Assembly (NCBI GenBank): GCA_045627045.1
Contig: JAZQMY010000057.1
Coordinates: forward strand, 1 to 30,317
Source: SIG351 sp045627045
GTDB lineage: Bacteria > Bacillota > Clostridia > HGM11327
Length of the DNA: 30,317 nucleotides
Reading direction: 5' to 3'
Below are positions 15,342 through 23,264 of this stretch, piece after piece. The translations under genes and the position numbers were made by a program. The notes below the pieces were generated by a model that saw only the letters and a list, made by a program, of their open reading frames with translations, was not told the DNA's origin and did not search any database. Positions within the stretch are counted from its first letter, which is position 1, and each line of letters opens with the position of its first letter.

Positions 15342-17177
15342 TTGATCAGAAACGATTTAAGAAACGTTGCTATTATTGCTCACGTTGACCACGGCAAGAC
15401 TACACTTGTTGACGGTCTTCTCAAGCAAGGCGGCGTATTCCGTGACAATCAGGACGTAGCTGACCGTGTAATGGACAGCGGTGATCTCGAAAGAGAACGT
15501 GGAATTACTATACTTGCAAAAAATACTGCTGCTGAGTACAAGGGCATCAAGATCAACATTGTTGATACTCCCGGACATGCTGACTTCGGCGGCGAGGTTG
15601 AGCGTGTACTTAAGATGGTTAACGGCGTAGTTCTTCTCGTCGATGCCTTCGAAGGTCCGATGCCTCAGACCCGTTTCGTTCTCGAGAAAGCACTTGAGCT
15701 CGGTCACAGAATTATCATCGTTATCAATAAGATTGACAGACCCGATGCTCGTGTTGATGAAGTTTATGATGAAGTTCTTGAGCTTCTTCTCGACCTCAAC
15801 GCAACGGAAGAACAGCTCAACAGCCCTGTTGTTTACTGTTCCGCAAGAGCCGGCGTTGCTTCTCTCACTCCCGGAGAAATGGGCACAGACCTCAAGCCTT
15901 TGTTTGATACTATCATTGAGCATATCCCTGCTCCTGAGGGCGACGAGGAAGGTTCACTCCAGATGCTCGTTTCCTCTATCGACTACAACGATTATGTAGG
16001 AAGAATTGCAGTCGGCAGAATTGAGCGCGGTTCACTCAAGCCGGGTATGGATGTTTCCATTTCAGACTATCACAGAGCAGTAGACACTTACCGCGGTAAG
16101 GTCGTTAACGTATATAAAATCGAAGGACTCAAGAGAGTTCCTGTTTCATCAGCTTCAGTCGGCGACATCGTTTGTGTATCAGGTATTGAATCAGTTACGA
16201 TTGGTGAAACGATCTGTGCTTATGGCGTAGACGAGCCTCTCCCGTTCGTAAAGATTTCAGAGCCTACTGTTGAAATGACATTCTCTATCAACGACAGCCC
16301 GTTTGCAGGCAGAGAGGGTAAGTTCGTTACATCAAGACAGCTTCGTGAAAGACTTTTCAGAGAACTTCTCAAGGACGTATCTCTCCGTGTAAACGAAACA
16401 GACACAACAGATTCATTCCGTGTTTGCGGCAGAGGCGAAATGCACCTCTCAATTCTCATCGAAACAATGCGTCGTGAAGGCTATGAATTCCAGGTAAGCA
16501 CACCTAAGGTTCTCTTCAAGGAAATTGACGGTGTGAAGTGCGAGCCTATGGAAAAATTGGTTACAGACGTTCCGGAGGATTCAGTCGGTGCCGTTATGAT
16601 GAAGATCGGTTCAAGAAAAGGTGAACTCGTTCACATGACTCCTCTCAACAGCAGAATGAGACTTGAATTCATCGTTCCTTCAAGAGGTCTCTTCGGTTAC
16701 AAGAGCGAATTCCTCACAGATACTCGCGGTGAAGGTGTTATGAACACGGTATTCTATGAATACCAGCCATATAAGGGTGATATGTCAACAAGACAGACCG
16801 GCTCCCTCGTTGCATTCGAAACAGGCGAATCCATTACATACGGTCTCTTCAATGCACAGGACAGAGGCGATCTCTTCATCGGACCAGGCGTTCCTGTTTA
16901 CGAAGGTATGATCGTCGGTGAGTCTGCAAAGACAGGCGATATTGCCGTTAACGTATGCAAAAAGAAGCATGCATCCAACATGCGTTCTTCAGGAAGCGAT
17001 GAAGCACTCAAGCTTATCCCCTGCAGACTTATGTCTCTTGAAAAAGCGCTCGAGTTCCTCAAGGATGATGAGCTTCTCGAAGTAACTCCTCAGAGCATAA
17101 GACTCAGAAAGCGTATCCTCAATACTGCTCTCAGACTCAAAGCTGAAAGCAAGAAGGATCTCGAAAAGGATCAGTAA
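15342..17177 (+). CDS. typA: Translational GTPase BipA/TypA
   Basis: 611 residues, the normal size for BipA, a ribosome-associated GTPase involved in 50S assembly and stress or cold adaptation. GTPase motifs: G1 AHVDHGKT (13-20), G2 RGITI (53-57), G3 DTPGH (75-79), G4 NKID (129-132). The EF-G-like domains and the BipA-specific C-terminal domain follow, including the family sequence NVCKKKHASNMR. The start is TTG 15342, preceded by AAGGAG at 15327-15332. The in-frame ATG at 15306 lies inside the terminator hairpin and gives a non-homologous extension, so it is rejected. Expression probably depends on readthrough from the tRNA-Glu promoter. Confidence 0.95.
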   Translation: MIRNDLRNVAIIAHVDHGKTTLVDGLLKQGGVFRDNQDVADRVMDSGDLERERGITILAKNTAAEYKGIKINIVDTPGHADFGGEVERVLKMVNGVVLLVDAFEGPMPQTRFVLEKALELGHRIIIVINKIDRPDARVDEVYDEVLELLLDLNATEEQLNSPVVYCSARAGVASLTPGEMGTDLKPLFDTIIEHIPAPEGDEEGSLQMLVSSIDYNDYVGRIAVGRIERGSLKPGMDVSISDYHRAVDTYRGKVVNVYKIEGLKRVPVSSASVGDIVCVSGIESVTIGETICAYGVDEPLPFVKISEPTVEMTFSINDSPFAGREGKFVTSRQLRERLFRELLKDVSLRVNETDTTDSFRVCGRGEMHLSILIETMRREGYEFQVSTPKVLFKEIDGVKCEPMEKLVTDVPEDSVGAVMMKIGSRKGELVHMTPLNSRMRLEFIVPSRGLFGYKSEFLTDTRGEGVMNTVFYEYQPYKGDMSTRQTGSLVAFETGESITYGLFNAQDRGDLFIGPGVPVYEGMIVGESAKTGDIAVNVCKKKHASNMRSSGSDEALKLIPCRLMSLEKALEFLKDDELLEVTPQSIRLRKRILNTALRLKAESKKDLEKDQ

Positions 17178-17183
17178 TTTTTC

Positions 17184-17210
17184 AGGCTTACTTTTTGGTA
17201 AGCCTTTTTT
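17184..17210 (+). terminator. Intrinsic terminator after typA
   Basis: An 8-bp perfect stem AGGCTTAC/GTAAGCCT (17184-17191, 17198-17205) with a 6-nt loop and a T run to 17210. It begins 7 nt after the stop codon and leaves only 29 nt before the next start. Confidence 0.88.
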
Positions 17211-17239
17211 GATGAATCCATTCCGGATTCAGAGAAATT

Positions 17240-17758
17240 ATGGATACAAAATATATAATTACCCAGGCTGTAGGCATAATCGCGATGTTCTTCTCGGTAT
17301 TCTCCTTCCAGATGAACAAGCACAAGCAGATCATGCTCATGCAAATGGCGGCAGGCGCATTCTTTGCCGCACAGTATTTCCTTCTCGGAGCTTACACGGG
17401 CATGGTGGTGAACGCCATTGCGATAATAAGAGATATAATTTTCTACTTCAGAGACAGGAAATGGGTGCAAAGCAAACTTTGGATCATCGGCTTCTGCATA
17501 TTATTTGCCGTTTCGGGAATCTTCACATGGACAGGCTTGCATTCACTTTTTATGACCGCCGCAATGGTCCTGAATACGATTTCTTTCTCGATAACAAAGC
17601 CGAAGCTTGTAAGAACAACGATCCTTATCTCTTCTCCTCTCGTGCTTGTATATTGTATAATCACAGGTTCAATAGGAGGAATCATAAACGAAATACTCGT
17701 TGAGATTTCATCGATTGTAGGTCTTTTGAGATATGACCTGAAGAAAAAAGAAAAATAA
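17240..17758 (+). CDS. YgjV-family inner membrane protein
   Basis: 172 residues, very hydrophobic, with about six predicted membrane helices (roughly 6-24, 32-50, 52-70, 80-98, 103-120, 126-164). The pattern MQMAAGAFFAAQYFLLGAYTGM and NAIAIIRDIIFYF resembles the Imp-YgjV family, whose function is unknown. The C-terminus is Lys-rich and cytoplasmic. Its ribosome binding site is weak (AGAG before ATG 17240). No promoter fits in the 29 nt after the typA terminator, so expression may be low or come from readthrough. Confidence 0.7.
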   Translation: MDTKYIITQAVGIIAMFFSVFSFQMNKHKQIMLMQMAAGAFFAAQYFLLGAYTGMVVNAIAIIRDIIFYFRDRKWVQSKLWIIGFCILFAVSGIFTWTGLHSLFMTAAMVLNTISFSITKPKLVRTTILISSPLVLVYCIITGSIGGIINEILVEISSIVGLLRYDLKKKEK

Positions 17759-17769
17759 TGCCATGTAAA

Positions 17770-17811
17770 AAGCCGCTGTATTCCGAAGTCGGATAAACAG
17801 CGGCTTATTTT
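17770..17811. terminator. Terminator after the YgjV-like gene
   Basis: A 10-bp stem AAGCCGCTGT/ACAGCGGCTT (17770-17779, 17797-17806) with a small inner helix (CCG/CGG), followed by TTATTTTTA on the plus strand. The opposite side has TTTTA and could stop minus-strand transcripts weakly. Confidence 0.85.
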
Positions 17812-17825
17812 TACTTATTTATCTC

Positions 17826-17847
17826 AAAAGCAGGGATTTCTCCCTGC
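17826..17847 (-). terminator. Terminator of the DUF3343 gene
   Basis: A 7-bp perfect GC-rich stem GCAGGGA/TCCCTGC (17830-17836, 17841-17847) with a GAAA loop on the minus strand and a following TTTT. It lies 10 nt after the DUF3343 stop codon. Confidence 0.75.
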
Positions 17848-17857
17848 CTCATTTCAT

Positions 17858-18121
17858 TTATACCTTTTCATACTGAGTTCTGTTGTTCTTCGTTATCACG
17901 CGATAAGTTCCGTTGGTTTCGGGCTTCACCTTCTCTTTGATTTTCATTACCTCTTCATAGTATCCGGTATCAAACTTTACCGAAAATCCGCATCCGAGAG
18001 AAAGCTCCTTAGGAGTCGGCACAAGCATTGCTTTTATTCCCTGTTCCTTCAGAACATCTGCAAAGTTAATTGCATGCTGACGTGAACGGAACACCATTAT
18101 CATATAGCTTTTGTTTATCAA
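17858..18121 (-). CDS. DUF3343 small protein
   Basis: 87 residues, matching DUF3343 (putative Se/S carrier-like small proteins). It has an N-terminal strand MVFRSRQHA, a helix, then the family motif VPTPKELSLGCGFSVKF with conserved C44. In known genomes DUF3343 is linked to TIGR01977 desulfurase-like proteins and to selenium or molybdenum hydroxylase maturation genes; only the desulfurase-like gene is near here. The start is uncertain. TTG 18121 has AAAGGA 8 nt upstream and gives a family-length product. ATG 18130 lies right against that site, and ATG 18142 has only a poor site. It is divergent from the desulfurase gene. Confidence 0.8.
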   Translation of the reverse strand: MINKSYMIMVFRSRQHAINFADVLKEQGIKAMLVPTPKELSLGCGFSVKFDTGYYEEVMKIKEKVKPETNGTYRVITKNNRTQYEKV

Positions 18122-18164
18122 GGGCAACATCCTTTCTGTCATATTTTTTCGCCCAGAACAGTAT

Positions 18165-18194
18165 ATTATACAAAACATCCTTTTGCAACCGCAA
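18165..18194 (-). promoter_or_regulatory. Candidate promoter for DUF3343
   Basis: On the minus strand TTGCGG (18194-18189), an 18-nt spacer and consensus TATAAT (18170-18165), about 44 nt before the chosen start. The divergent plus-strand promoter for the desulfurase gene is not clearly recognisable in the same 95-nt gap. Confidence 0.55.
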
Positions 18195-18216
18195 CAGAAA
18201 GGTATCAGAAACAAAA

Positions 18217-19353
18217 ATGTATTATTTTGATAACGCCGCAACCTCATGGCCCAAGCCTATTTCAGTCCTGAACGGCGTAAAAAATGCCGTTATGCGTTTC
18301 GGAGCAAATCCGAACAGAGGCGATAACACGATGTCACGCGAAGCAGGAAGGGTTCTTCTGAACTGCAGGAAGAAGCTCTGCGTTCTCTTTTCAACGGATG
18401 ATCCATTTGAATACATATTCACGCTCAACACGACTCATGCCCTCAACTATGCAATAAAGGGCTTCCTCAAGCCCGGAATGAATGCCCTTGTGACCTCGCT
18501 TGAACATAATTCCGTTTTGAGACCTCTTGAGCAGCTGAAAAATAACGATATCGGCTACGAAGTGATAAGCGTCTCCCCTGACGGTATCGTTACCCCCAGA
18601 CAGGTCAAGGAGGCATTGAAGCCGAATACAAATCTTCTCATAATCAGCCATGTTTCAAATGTTCTCGGCACAATTCAGCCGATTGAAGAAATAATCAGCA
18701 TTGCTCACAGAAACGGCACTGCCGTGCTTCTCGATGCCGCCCAGAGTGCCGGCATGGTCGAGCTTGATCTATCACGGATAAAAGTTGATATGGCTGCATT
18801 TCCGGGGCACAAGGGACTTTACGGTCTTCAGGGCACGGGAGTGCTTTTTGTAAGAAAAGGAACGCTCATTGACACAATTATTGAAGGCGGCACGGGAAGT
18901 GAAAGCAAGCTTCTCACTCAGCCCGATGTCATGCCGGATAAATTTGAGGCAGGAACAGTAAACCTCCCCGGAATTGCCGCATTATCGGAGGCTGTATCAT
19001 TTATTTTATCAAACAGTGTCGGTAAAATAAGACAACATGAATGCGGGCTTGCGTCTTTTTTCTATGACGAACTGAAAAAAATCAGTAACGTGGTTCTTTA
19101 CGGCACAGAAAACAAAAAAATGCGTACCGGAATCTGCACTTTTAATATAGACGGAAAGGATCCTTCCTATATCGAGGAATTGCTTGATTCAAAATACAGA
19201 ATTGCAATCAGAAGCGGCTTTCACTGTGCACCTCTCGCTCATAAAACAATCGGAACATACGAAACAGGTGCCTGCCGCTTCTCATTCGGCTTCTACAATG
19301 ACGAAAAGCAGATAGAATACGCTGTAAAAGCAGTCAGAGATGCCGCAAAATAA
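18217..19353 (+). CDS. Class V aminotransferase / cysteine desulfurase-like protein (TIGR01977 type)
   Basis: 378 residues, a PLP enzyme of the NifS/SufS fold. It begins with the family-typical YYFDNAATSWPKP. PLP-site residues are D173 and Q176 (LLDAAQSAG) and the Schiff-base lysine K199 (PGHKGLYG). The catalytic cysteine expected in desulfurases is present as C337 in RSGFHCAPLAH. It resembles the TIGR01977 subgroup, whose relatives occur with DUF3343 and selenium-related genes, rather than the ISC or SUF core enzyme; no IscU or SufU gene is adjacent. ATG 18217 is the natural N-terminus, but its AGAAAGG site is 14 nt upstream, longer than usual. The substrate (cysteine or selenocysteine) is undetermined. 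Confidence 0.87.
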   Translation: MYYFDNAATSWPKPISVLNGVKNAVMRFGANPNRGDNTMSREAGRVLLNCRKKLCVLFSTDDPFEYIFTLNTTHALNYAIKGFLKPGMNALVTSLEHNSVLRPLEQLKNNDIGYEVISVSPDGIVTPRQVKEALKPNTNLLIISHVSNVLGTIQPIEEIISIAHRNGTAVLLDAAQSAGMVELDLSRIKVDMAAFPGHKGLYGLQGTGVLFVRKGTLIDTIIEGGTGSESKLLTQPDVMPDKFEAGTVNLPGIAALSEAVSFILSNSVGKIRQHECGLASFFYDELKKISNVVLYGTENKKMRTGICTFNIDGKDPSYIEELLDSKYRIAIRSGFHCAPLAHKTIGTYETGACRFSFGFYNDEKQIEYAVKAVRDAAK

Positions 19354-19361
19354 AAAATCAA

Positions 19362-19392
19362 CCGGAAGAACATAATTTCTTCCGGATTTATT
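19362..19392. terminator. Bidirectional terminator between desulfurase and ABC exporter genes
   Basis: A 9-bp perfect stem CCGGAAGAA/TTCTTCCGG (19362-19370, 19377-19385) with a 6-nt loop. T-rich sequence follows on both strands, between convergent stop codons. Confidence 0.85.
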
Positions 19393-19393
19393 T

Positions 19394-21289
19394 TTAATCA
19401 AGCTCCGCTATTTCGTTGTAGAGATCCGCATACCTTCCGCCAGCCCTGAGCAATTCCTCGTGAGTGCCTCGCTCCACTATTCTGCCTTTTTCAAGCACCA
19501 TGATCGCATTGGATTTTCTTACTGTTGAAAGTCTGTGCGCAATGACGAATGTCGTTCTGTTCTCCATAAGAGCATCCATGCCTTCTTCAATGTGACGTTC
19601 CGTTCTCGTGTCAACCGAGCTTGTCGCCTCATCGAGAATGAGGATCGGTGCAGTGCTTATCGCCGCTCTCGCGATATTGAGAAGCTGTCTCTGACCCTGT
19701 GAAAGGTTTGCACCGTCATTTTCAAGAACAGTATCATAGCCCTTTTCAAGCTGAATGATGAATGAATGTGCCGAAGCGACTTTTGCCGCTTCAACGACCT
19801 CTTCATCTGTTGCATCGAGTCTGCCGTAACGGATGTTCTCTCTTACCGTTCCCGTGAAAAGATGCGTATCCTGAAGGACCATTGCAATATTCTTTCTGAG
19901 GAACGATCTTTCTATATTCTCAATCGGTATTCCGTCAATGGTTATCTCGCCGTCCTGAATGTCATAGAAGCGTGACAAAAGATTGGTAACGGTGGTTTTT
20001 CCTGCGCCTGTTGAACCTACAAACGCGATTTTCTGTCCCGGCTTTGCAAAAAGTGAAATGTCATGAAGAACCGTCACCTCAGGCACATAGCCGAAATTAA
20101 CGTTCTTCAGCACGATATTTCCTTCCAGCTTTTCAACCTCAACGGAATTTTCATCGGGCTTTTCAGGGCTTTCATCAAGCACCTCGAACACTCTTTCAGC
20201 GCCTGCAAGTGCCGCAAACACCGTGTTCATCTGCATTGATATCTCATTGATAGGTCTGTTGAAGCGCCTTGTATATTCAAGAGATACCGCAAGTCCGCCG
20301 ACGTCGAAGTTTGCCGCCGCAACAAGCACGCCGCCCACGCACGCTGTGATCGCATAAATCACGTTGCAGAGCTGATGCGTAACAGGTCCCATGATTCCGG
20401 CTCTGAACTGTGCCTTTATCTGTGACTCGCAAAGCTCACCGTTAAGATAATCGAATTCATCCGATGCTATTTCCTCGTGATTGAATACCTTGACTACCTT
20501 CTGACCTGATATTGTTTCCTCTGCAAAGCCATTCAATGTGCCGAGATCCTTCTGTTGTTTCTTATATGCGCCTCTGCCCTTCTTGATTATTGCCTTGCTG
20601 ACATACGTCAGGACAGGTGTCATGATGATCGTTATTCCGCCGAGAATAAGGTTTGTGTAGAGCATAAGGATAATCGTTCCGACGATCGTTATTCCGCCGG
20701 AAATGATTTGGATCAAAGTCGTATTGAGCATTTCGCCGACGGTATCAACATCATTTGTAAAGCGGCTCATAATATCGCCTGCGGAGTTTCTGTCGAAATA
20801 CCTGATTGGCAATGTCTGAAGCTTATCATACAGTTCCTGTCTCATTCGCCTGAGCGAACGCTGTGACACGGTAAGCATGAGCCTCTGCTGAAGCCACTGC
20901 GTAAATACCGAGATTGCATAAACGAGTGCAAGCAATGCAAGTCCTCCCGCAAGTCCCTGCAATCTTTCCGAAATATCGGGATTCAGCTCATCGTAATAGA
21001 TAAATTTGTTTATTATCGGTCGGAGCATATAGGATCCGAGAAGCGATGCAAGTGTATTTATTATCGAGCAGACAACTGCGATTATCAGCGGTACACGCTC
21101 ATGTGACAAATATTTCAGCAGGCGGGCTACCGTCTTCTTCATATTTTTCGGTTTACCCGAGGTGCCCATCGCTCTGTCTCTGCCCTTGCCTCCAGGGCCG
21201 ACGAAGGACATTTCCTTTGAATCCTGCTTTGTCTTTGAGCCTGAATATTTTCTGCGAAGGCGTTCGTATCTGTCATTTACTTCACTCAT
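19394..21289 (-). CDS. Heterodimeric ABC exporter, subunit with the complete catalytic NBD
   Basis: 631 residues. A basic, Gly-rich N-terminal extension (1-55), a six-helix exporter membrane domain (about 60-370) and a C-terminal ATPase. Walker A is GSTGAGKT (425-432), the signature is LSQGQ (529-533, second Gly replaced by Gln), Walker B ILILDEATS has the catalytic E554, and the switch histidine is H585. It therefore supplies a full catalytic Walker B, while its signature belongs to the degenerate site. This is the TM288-like half of a TM287/288-type multidrug or lipid exporter. GGAGG overlaps the upstream stop, and the gap is 3 nt, so the two subunits are co-translated. The transported substrate is unknown. 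Confidence 0.92.
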   Translation of the reverse strand: MSEVNDRYERLRRKYSGSKTKQDSKEMSFVGPGGKGRDRAMGTSGKPKNMKKTVARLLKYLSHERVPLIIAVVCSIINTLASLLGSYMLRPIINKFIYYDELNPDISERLQGLAGGLALLALVYAISVFTQWLQQRLMLTVSQRSLRRMRQELYDKLQTLPIRYFDRNSAGDIMSRFTNDVDTVGEMLNTTLIQIISGGITIVGTIILMLYTNLILGGITIIMTPVLTYVSKAIIKKGRGAYKKQQKDLGTLNGFAEETISGQKVVKVFNHEEIASDEFDYLNGELCESQIKAQFRAGIMGPVTHQLCNVIYAITACVGGVLVAAANFDVGGLAVSLEYTRRFNRPINEISMQMNTVFAALAGAERVFEVLDESPEKPDENSVEVEKLEGNIVLKNVNFGYVPEVTVLHDISLFAKPGQKIAFVGSTGAGKTTVTNLLSRFYDIQDGEITIDGIPIENIERSFLRKNIAMVLQDTHLFTGTVRENIRYGRLDATDEEVVEAAKVASAHSFIIQLEKGYDTVLENDGANLSQGQRQLLNIARAAISTAPILILDEATSSVDTRTERHIEEGMDALMENRTTFVIAHRLSTVRKSNAIMVLEKGRIVERGTHEELLRAGGRYADLYNEIAELD

Positions 21290-21292
21290 ATT

Positions 21293-23026
21293 TCACGCCT
21301 CCTCATCCTTATCCTTCTGTGACCAGTATATCTCCTGATATGCCTGACAGTTCTTCATAAGCTCATTATGTTTTCCGCATCCGACTATTCTGCCGCCGTC
21401 TATTACTATTATTTTATCTGCATCGATAACGGAATTGATTCTCTGCGCGATCACAACCTTCGTAACGCCCGGAAGGTCCTCCCTGAATGCACGCCTTATT
21501 GAAGCATCGGTCGCGGTATCAACGGCGCTTGTCGAGTCATCCAGAATCAGTATCTTTGGTTTCTTGAGCAATGCTCTTGCAATGCAGAGTCTCTGCTTCT
21601 GACCGCCCGAAAGATTTGCTCCGCCTTGCCCGAGCTCCGTATCAAAGCCCTCCGGGAAAGAGCGTACGAACTGCGTTGCCTGTGCAATGTCTGTTGCATG
21701 AATGATTTCTTCATCGGTTGCATTTTCATTTCCCCAGCGGAGGTTTTCAGCTATTGTTCCGGTGAAAAGTGTATTTTTCTGAAGAACTGTCGCCACGCTC
21801 TCACGAAGATTGAAAAGAGATAATTCCTTGACGTTCACTCCGTCAACAAGCACTTCGCCCTCATCCGCATCATAAAGCCTTGAAATAAGTGAAATAAGCG
21901 TTGTTTTTCCGCTTCCCGTTGAGCCGATCACGCCCACAAGCTCTCCCGACTCAATTTTCAGGCTGACTCCGTCGAGCACCTTTTCGGTATTGTTCTTGAA
22001 ATATCTGAAAGATACATTTCTGAACTCAATTGAACCCTTTTCGACCTTCATTTCCTTCATAGAGGCTTTGTCATCATTCAGATCAATATCCGCATTGAAT
22101 ATCTCCGAAATACGTCTGTCCGATGCTGCAGCCCTTGCTCCCTGAAGGACAATATTTGCAACAAAACTCAATGCCGTCAGTATCTGAGTAAGATATGTAA
22201 TAAAAGCCGTCAGCTCTCCGACCTTCATATCCCCCACCATTATCTGCTTTCCTGCAATCCACACCACAAGAATAGTCGTTACGTTGATTGCAAGCGCAGA
22301 AACAGGCATCATAAGAAGCATTATCTTCAGCGCAGAAAGGCTCTTCTCAACAAGCGCCTCATTCACGCCGGAGAACTTCTTCTTTTCATAATCCTCACGG
22401 ACAAATGACTTGATAACTCTCTCGTTTGTAACCGTTTCGCTGATATCGTTATTGAGCAAATCGAGCTGTGCCTGCATTTTCGTATAACGAGGCGATGTCG
22501 TGAGGATGATCGCCGCAATAGCCAACGCAAGGATAGGCACTATTACCACGATGATCCAAGCAATGGAGGCATTTATCTTGAAAGACATAATGATGGCGCC
22601 AATTAACATTATTGGGCTTCTGAACATACCTCTGAGCATTGTCTGAGTGAAATTCTGTATCTGTGTAATATCATTCGTAATTCTTGTGATGAGCGAGCCG
22701 GTTGTGAAGTCATCAATATTTGCAAACGAAAATTTCTGAATCCTGTGGAACGTATCCGACCTCACTCCTGCGGCAAGACGTGCCGAGCCCCTTATTGCGA
22801 AGTTTGCACCGAGAACGCCCGTAATGAGCATTGCCGCCGCAATCAGCACCATCCAGATACCGTTTTCTATTATGTACGGTATATCCTTATTCGCCGCACC
22901 GACGTCTATGATATTGGCATTTATCTTCGGAAGAATAAATTCTCCGCAAGCCTCAAGTATCATAAAAAGCGGCCCGAGAAGGAATGAATACCAGTACTTC
23001 CTGACATACTTTCCGTATTTACGCAT
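21293..23026 (-). CDS. Heterodimeric ABC exporter, subunit with the degenerate NBD
   Basis: 577 residues: membrane domain about 10-300, then the ATPase. Walker A is GSTGSGKT (368-375) and the signature LSGGQ is intact (472-476). The catalytic glutamate is replaced by D497 (ILDDSTS), and the switch histidine by Q528 (VIAQR). These two changes together are the known mark of the degenerate-site subunit in heterodimeric exporters such as TM287/288. It is the first gene of a two-gene operon, with AGAAAGGA before ATG 23026 and a TTGACA/TATAAT promoter. It is not a decayed gene: the rest of the NBD is well conserved. Confidence 0.92.
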   Translation of the reverse strand: MRKYGKYVRKYWYSFLLGPLFMILEACGEFILPKINANIIDVGAANKDIPYIIENGIWMVLIAAAMLITGVLGANFAIRGSARLAAGVRSDTFHRIQKFSFANIDDFTTGSLITRITNDITQIQNFTQTMLRGMFRSPIMLIGAIIMSFKINASIAWIIVVIVPILALAIAAIILTTSPRYTKMQAQLDLLNNDISETVTNERVIKSFVREDYEKKKFSGVNEALVEKSLSALKIMLLMMPVSALAINVTTILVVWIAGKQIMVGDMKVGELTAFITYLTQILTALSFVANIVLQGARAAASDRRISEIFNADIDLNDDKASMKEMKVEKGSIEFRNVSFRYFKNNTEKVLDGVSLKIESGELVGVIGSTGSGKTTLISLISRLYDADEGEVLVDGVNVKELSLFNLRESVATVLQKNTLFTGTIAENLRWGNENATDEEIIHATDIAQATQFVRSFPEGFDTELGQGGANLSGGQKQRLCIARALLKKPKILILDDSTSAVDTATDASIRRAFREDLPGVTKVVIAQRINSVIDADKIIVIDGGRIVGCGKHNELMKNCQAYQEIYWSQKDKDEEA

Positions 23027-23077
23027 ATTTTTTCCTTTCTTGAACTATCCTGACTGAAAAGCGTATTTTTTACTTAA

Positions 23078-23107
23078 ATTATACACCTCTGCAGGCTCCC
23101 CTGTCAA
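23078..23107 (-). promoter_or_regulatory. Sigma-A promoter for the ABC exporter operon
   Basis: On the minus strand consensus TTGACA (23107-23102), an 18-nt spacer and consensus TATAAT (23083-23078), giving a leader of about 45 nt. The rest of the 238-nt gap up to 23264 is AT-rich and holds only the terminator of the next gene. Confidence 0.75.
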
Positions 23108-23198
23108 CAGAAAACAACGGGATATTATAAAAACATTATTATGAATTCTGTATTTTGATTCTCGTTTTTCATTATTTTTTTCGGCAAGGCTTAGACAT

Positions 23199-23232
23199 AA
23201 AAACAAGGAGCAGCCCTTGCGGAATGCTCCTT
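23199..23232 (-). terminator. Terminator of the BspA-like lipoprotein gene
   Basis: An 8-bp stem AAGGAGCA/TGCTCCTT (23205-23212, 23225-23232) encloses a short CC-GCAA-GG inner hairpin. GTTTTTA follows on the minus strand. Confidence 0.8.
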
Positions 23233-23264
23233 ATCTGTTTTCCGTTATTTGAATTTTACTTCAA

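Noticed and set aside
15357..15923. 188-residue minus-strand open frame opposite typA
   Set aside because: Shadow of the GTPase coding sequence; no start signals.
21293..23026. Treating the Asp497/Gln528 ABC subunit as a decaying gene
   Set aside because: Both changes are the known signature of the degenerate site in heterodimeric exporters and the rest is well conserved.
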